Positions 59,223 to 64,000 of a stretch of 64,000 bases of DNA are shown piece by piece. The notes under the pieces were generated by a model that saw only the letters and a list, made by a program, of their open reading frames with translations, searched no databases and was not told the origin of the DNA. Position 1 is the stretch's first letter. Each line of letters begins with the position of its first letter. The stretch covers positions 88,381 through 152,380 of the forward strand of contig NMRB01000040.1 in assembly GCA_002633025.1 (NCBI GenBank). Direction: 5' to 3'. The stretch is from Notospermus geniculatus. Lineage: Eukaryota; Nemertea; Pilidiophora; Heteronemertea; Lineidae. The position numbers and the translations under genes are program-made.

Positions 59223-60394
59223 AATAAAAAAAGTGTGGCCTAACATTAAACATGTCAAATTGTAGCAGGAATGAAATTGTGAAGTAGAGATGGATGGGGG
59301 ATAGAACTTCTTTTTGATGGCTTTGAAAGGGAACTTTATTTGCCTTTGGACCATAAAGTGAGTTATGGAACAGCAGAATGCTGCTTGCTGGACACTTTCC
59401 AGGTAGTTGACCCACTTTCCTGGTAGGCTGAGAACACTTTTACTCTGATACAGGGGACTTTTTCTCCAATGCTGTTCTAAGAACAAAACAACAAGAACAT
59501 GTCCAATCAGACTATCCAATGTCTGAATGTCTGGAGATGTTCACTGGGCACACTTATATTACAGAAGAGAGAGGGCGGTAAAATTCAAGGAAGGCCATGT
59601 CCTGCAACAATTCTTGTGAAGTATTCTTCAGTATTTTCAACATTTTTTTGCAGCAACACTCTACATTTTCGTAAAAACTCAGTCGAGAGTACACATGGAT
59701 TTGTCATTGATTACAAATCTGATTGAACTTTTAACCTATTGAACTTTTAACGTGACATCTTCGAAGGTCTTGACTTTTAATTATGAATCAGGTCTTTTGG
59801 TCATTCCTTTATAAATATGGACAATATTGTCTAATCAGAGTCTAATTTGTCAAAGGTGTTGTTCATTCTATCCCATGTCATTTCATCAATGAATCATGGA
59901 TTTCTGTCCCTATTCTAGATCATGATGATCAAGCTGTGATTATCACACGCATTGGACATTATTTGCTGTAAAAGTATTGTAGTAGTACATGTAGGGCCAC
60001 ATAAAAGAAATTGTTTGTTTAGCATCCACCTCTACCAATTTTTCCAGGTAGTAGGGAGGGGCTTTTTTTAAATGGTGGCACAAGTGGAGGACGGAGCCAA
60101 ACCACGGATGTAACCAGGGATGTAAGGCCCCAAAGAATAATGCAATTTTATTATGTTTAAAACGGCAGCACCACCATCAGAAAGATCGTTTACAGTCAGT
60201 TCAAAGAATGCTACTGCACATTTTTTTTTGGGGGGGGGGGGAGAGAATGTTTTAACCCTTTCCAGGTTTTACCTTTTAAAACCTTTTAAGGTTACATTTT
60301 GACATTGAAAAATAAAAAATAAAACAATATTCCAGGTCGGACGTATTTCTCAGGTCAGACGTATTTCTCAGGTCGGGCGGGGATGCAAAACAAG

Positions 60395-60996
60395 TAGGCC
60401 TAGGGTAAAGTCGGCAGTAAACGGTCAGCGTCAGTTAACAGACAAACGCCCTAACAAAACCCAGTTCAAAGAAAAGTGGATTTTTGTGGTGAAAAAAAGT
60501 AATAATGTGTGTTTCTATTCAGAAAAACTACCCCTCGGACATATTCTCACTGTCAGCTAACAGTTATCGTCGATTTTGATGTTATTTTCAAGAAGTGATA
60601 ATTTTGTGCGGCAGTAAGCGGACACCATGCTGCTGGGTGGTACCACTAGCACGGAGGGGTGACAAGTTATGTGGTTACGTTTTTGCATCTTAATTCTAAT
60701 CTATTTCAAACAAAACATATGGAATATTATGGTTCTTACCTGATGTAAATCATACTCCAAAGCTGCTGTCCGGTAACTAACACACCTGTCTGTTAACTGA
60801 CTCGAGATTCATTTTCGGAAAAAACTACCTGCACCCCCTACAGAGAAAGTTGTTTGACCCAACCCAGTTTCAAAGTGAGGCTGATTGAGCTAGCTTTCAT
60901 TCTCAGCCACCGGTTCACATGTCACGCATGCGCAGTGTGTTTCTAGGCCGGAAATGCCTTAGGTGTCCGCTAACTCCCGACTTTACCCTAGGCCTA
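60395..60996. mobile_element. Inverted-end element, TAGGCCTAGGGTAAAGTCGG
   Basis: TAGGCCTAGGGTAAAGTCGG is exactly inverted at 60977-60996. The ends continue with GCAGTAAACGGTCAGCG / GTGTCCGCTAAC, partly complementary. About 600 bases, no coding capacity. Confidence 0.75.
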
Positions 60997-61159
60997 GTAA
61001 TTTTTTTATGTGGCCGAGGCCGAATTACCAGTGACAATCAAACAAACAATCAAACAAAATCAAACAATCAAACAAGCAGTAGGCCCTTATGCCCTAGGCC
61101 TACTGATTGAATCAATTAATGATGATTATCAGAGACAGAGGGACTTCCCTTTTTTAGTT

Positions 61160-61845
61160 GGTGATGGTGTTAATTCAGATCAACATGATCAATGCCATCT
61201 GAACAATAAGAATTTTCAAAAAGATTTTTCATTTTCAAGAGGGAGGGTAGGGCACAGGGGGCGTTGAATGATGATACATTGACAATGAAAAACATGAACC
61301 ATTGGATGCTGATGGAACAATGTTCATGTGCAACATGTGTACTACATACACTGTGTACTACAAAAGCAAAAGGACTGACCATTGCTGACAACGAAAAAAT
61401 ATCATTCTCAACATGTTGATATTTGGAGTCACATTTTGAACGGTGTTTTCACCCACTAATATCAATCAAATCGGATCTCATGCAATACTTACGCCTTCTG
61501 TGTATCAGGCATCACACTAGGGTAACCCTAAAACCATAATTCGAAGGAAAAGAAAGCGAATTAATTGATTAATCGGAGTAAAACCCACACCAAGTCTCTG
61601 TATCCTTAATTACTACTCCACGCGATAGATGGCGCATCGAATTTGACAACATTCGGCTATTGATTCTAGAGATAGATAATAAATTTTATTCAGCTGAAAT
61701 ATGCTTGCTAAAAATTACTTTCTCTCACTATAATAGCTTAATAAAATTACAATTATTTCTACATTTGTATTTATGTTATCAATAACACGCTGTTCCTAAA
61801 TTACTTGGAATTTATTTTTAGCGCCGCATCATCCTTCACTATCGA
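61160..61845. repeat. Duplicated promoter block, copy 1
   Basis: Nearly the same as 62984-63657, differing by a handful of substitutions and small indels. It carries a candidate minus-strand first exon at 61512-61493. It breaks off at ACTATCGA, before the sequence corresponding to the dynein 5'UTR. Confidence 0.9.
61493..61512 (-). CDS. PELI: Candidate Pellino alternative first exon, copy 1
   Basis: ATG CCT GAT ACA CAG AAG GC followed by the donor GTAAGT: MPDTQK plus two bases. The phase fits the Pellino exon at 57722, giving MPDTQKA-AVVEEGQKR, and the sequence resembles the other first exon (MPEEGK). Splicing is inferred, not shown. Confidence 0.4.
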
Positions 61846-62851
61846 GGCACGCACTAAAACGCTGACCGCGGACCGCGGACCGCTGACCAGATTTTGGTCA
61901 ATTTGGGTTTCACTTAATCTTACATCAAAATTAACGATATTTATAGGAGTTTTTATGTATCAATGAAATGTATAGGACCTACTGATGAATTTGCAGTCGA
62001 AAATATTCGCAGATACGGCGATTTTTGCAGAGAAATTCCCGGTCCGTGTTTTCTGAAAAACACGGACCAACTTCTAAAAGCGATCATTATGATAATATTT
62101 CCGAAAAAAATGTTCATTAAATACCAATTTTTTAATGGCAGACTATTTCAACAGGAAGAAAACAAAGCATTCACATTCTCGAAAAATACAGGCCCGTTTT
62201 AGGTCTATCATGGAGCTTCTGACGCGACGGACTGACTGACTGACACTGACTGACCAAGTCCAAGTCGCTGATGAATGTCAATGCCTTGAAAATGGTTGGT
62301 GTGATAGTAATAAATATCCATAATAATGAATGTCCCCCAAGTTTTCAAGAGGTCGATCGCGAAAATAAGTGCTGTTAGGAGATCAGAGATGAGATTCTAT
62401 GATCAAAGGAATGAGTGAGATAATGTGAGATTGATCAGTGATGAGCATCTCACAATGATCAAAGGATTCCTCTTGTTAAGGCCACATAAAAAAAATCTTT
62501 AGTTTAGCATCAGTCAAACTTGTAAAAAGTGAGGAGGGATAACTAGCCATTTTATTTTGAAACTTTGCTGTAGCTGCTGTCACACAATTTTTCGAACTGC
62601 CCCAAAACCAGGGTACCTGCTGTGTTTGACTGGCTTGTTTGTCTAGGTAGAGTCAATGGATTTTAATAAAATTTGGCACAGTTGACAAGGACATCCATAC
62701 CAACATTTTGATACCTGATTTGATGGGGTTTTCATTGAACTGTGACTCTGGCGAAGTCTTTTTTGAAAAATTCCAGTGTTGGCCAAGCTGCCAAGTTAGA
62801 ACCCTTGTTTGTGGGGTATATATACCTAGGGGGAATTTTTATTTTTTTGTG

Positions 62852-62946
62852 TTTAACCCTAACCCTAACCCTAGTTGAGGGTTGTAACCCTAAGTATAAC
62901 CCTAAATGAAGGTGAAAACCCTAGATAGGGTTAGGGTTAGGGTTAT
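62852..62946. repeat. Interstitial telomere-like repeats, converging
   Basis: TTAACCCTAACCCTAACCC at about 62852-62872, degenerate CCCTAA units, then TAGGGTTAGGGTTAGGGTTA at 62926-62945. The vertebrate-type TTAGGG unit is common to most metazoans. The order is CCCTAA then TTAGGG, the opposite of an end-to-end chromosome fusion. Confidence 0.85.
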
Positions 62947-62983
62947 AACACTAGCTTTTACTATCTCGCGTCAAGTCCCTGTG

Positions 62984-63657
62984 GGTGATGGTGTTAATTC
63001 AGATCAATGCCATCTGAACAATAAGAATTTTCAAAAAGATTTTTCATTTTCAAGAGGGATGGTAGGGCACAGGGGGCGTTGAATGATGAAACACTGACAA
63101 TGAAAAACATGAACCATTGGATGCTGATGGAACAATGTTCATGTGCAACATGTGTACTACATACACTGTGTAGTGTGTACTACAAAAGCAAAAGGACTGA
63201 CAACGAAAAAATATCATTCTCAACATGTTGATATTTGGAGTCACATTTTGAACGGTGTTTTCACCCACTAATATCAATCAAATCGGATCTCATGCAATAC
63301 TTACGCCTTCTGTGTATCAGGCATCACACTAGGGTAACCCTAAAACCATAATTCGAAGGAAAAGAAAGCGAATTAATTGATTAATCGGAGTAAAACCCAC
63401 ACCAAGTCTCTGTATCCTTAATTACTACTCCACGCGATAGATGGCGCATCGAATTTGACAACATTCGGCTATTGATTCTGGAGATAGATAATAAATTTTA
63501 TTCAGCTGAAATATGCTTGCTAAAAATTACTTTCTCTCACTATAATAGCTTAATAAAATTACAATTATTTCTACATTTGTATGTATGTTATCAATAACAC
63601 GCTGTTCCTAAATTACTTGAAATTTATTTTTAGCGCCGCATCATCCTTCACTATCGA
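62984..63657. repeat. Duplicated promoter block, copy 2
   Basis: Second copy of the 61160 block, ending 166 bases before the dynein start codon. It includes the second candidate Pellino first exon and so probably acts as a divergent promoter. Confidence 0.9.
63305..63324 (-). CDS. PELI: Candidate Pellino alternative first exon, copy 2
   Basis: Identical to the copy at 61493-61512, with the same GTAAGT donor. If used, Pellino and dynein heavy chain would be transcribed divergently, with start codons 500 bases apart. Confidence 0.4.
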
Positions 63658-63823
63658 TTCGTAAATGTATGCAGAAGTGCCCGGATTTGCGGTGTTGGAA
63701 GGAGTGTGCCGATTTTCAATGAAACTTTGTTCGATTTCTCCAATTTAATTTCACAGATGCCGACTTAATCTTCACGAAGAAGTACAAGAACATATGCACA
63801 TTTTATAGAAAGGCCATTTTAAC

Positions 63824-64000
63824 ATGGCTGATACGCAGGAACCCCCCGAGGCCCAGGTCCAGACGGTGGCCGAAGTTGGGGGCTTCGCAAAATGGCTGAA
63901 AAGGGCGGTGACAGTCATGCTGGAAGATGATGAGGACTCTCTTCCCGAATCACTTGTGACAGCTCTCCAGGAGAAGGGCGCAGTTGAGGCAATGAAAAAA
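63824..64000 (+). CDS. DYNC1H1: Cytoplasmic dynein 1 heavy chain, first exon (partial)
   Basis: The motor subunit of the minus-end microtubule motor. The frame is open from ATG at 63824 to the window end (59 residues): MADTQEPPEA, then AVTVMLEDDEDSLPESLVTA and LQEKGAVEAMKK. The core resembles the human N-terminus (LLLEDGGEAP...LEEKSALEQMRK) in order and spacing. This is the dimerisation-tail start; the rest is outside the window. The upstream 160 bases are CpG-richer and lack a TATA box. The match is short, so a related protein is possible. Confidence 0.72.
   Translation, partial: MADTQEPPEAQVQTVAEVGGFAKWLKRAVTVMLEDDEDSLPESLVTALQEKGAVEAMKK

Noticed and set aside
1-64000. CRISPR arrays, operons, bacterial or viral genes
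   Set aside because: None seen. Gene structure is eukaryotic throughout, and no reverse transcriptase, integrase, capsid or transposase reading was recognised.

Overview
This is animal nuclear DNA: coding sequence is broken into short exons with GT/AG splice sites, and the genes are metazoan. The repeats (palindromic octamers TACCGGTA, TAGGCCTA and TACATGTA, many small inverted-repeat elements) suggest a marine invertebrate, perhaps an echinoderm or hemichordate. That taxon guess is inference. The window has one N gap (20492-20774) and six single Ns (5639, 16173, 18358, 26554, 31708, 42506).

Layout. 51-1020 (+): last exons of seipin (BSCL2). 3718-4774 (-): C-terminal two-thirds of PIGF. 6941-14331 (+): BBS1, nearly complete, with two interchangeable copies of one exon. 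15360-18490 (-): a secreted protein of a family I cannot name securely, head-to-head with 18631-23800 (+): a single-domain membrane phospholipase B (PLB1-like). 25482-32055 (-): CNBD2-like protein, 19 coding exons, apparently complete. 34358-35470 (-): BTB-BACK protein (BTBD17-like). 39577-41512 (+): DNAJC4-like J-domain membrane protein, complete. 43183-58004 (-): Pellino, all FHA-region exons but no RING-like last exon; two further candidate first exons lie at 61.5 and 63.3 kb. 63824-64000 (+): start of cytoplasmic dynein heavy chain 1.

The genes do not form a pathway. They are an ordinary mix: lipid droplet (seipin), GPI anchor (PIGF), cilium (BBS1, probably CNBD2), lipid hydrolysis (PLB1), ubiquitin signalling (BTB-BACK, Pellino), chaperone (DNAJC4) and motor (dynein). 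Several neighbours share regulatory space: the secreted protein and PLB1 start less than 200 bp apart, and one Pellino first exon and dynein are divergent about 500 bp apart. BBS1/secreted protein and PLB1/CNBD2 are convergent with closely spaced poly(A) signals.

Main observations: (1) BBS1 carries two diverged 125-bp copies of one exon with intact splice sites and identical phase, the signature of mutually exclusive splicing. (2) Pellino's RING-like exon is absent, while one FHA exon is partly duplicated and the alternative first-exon/promoter block is duplicated. (3) A repeat family carries CTCF-like cores, spaced 145 bp apart in its longest copy. (4) A head-to-head pair encodes two secretory-pathway proteins, one from an obscure family.

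All calls come from reading the sequence by eye and from recalled family features; no search was run.
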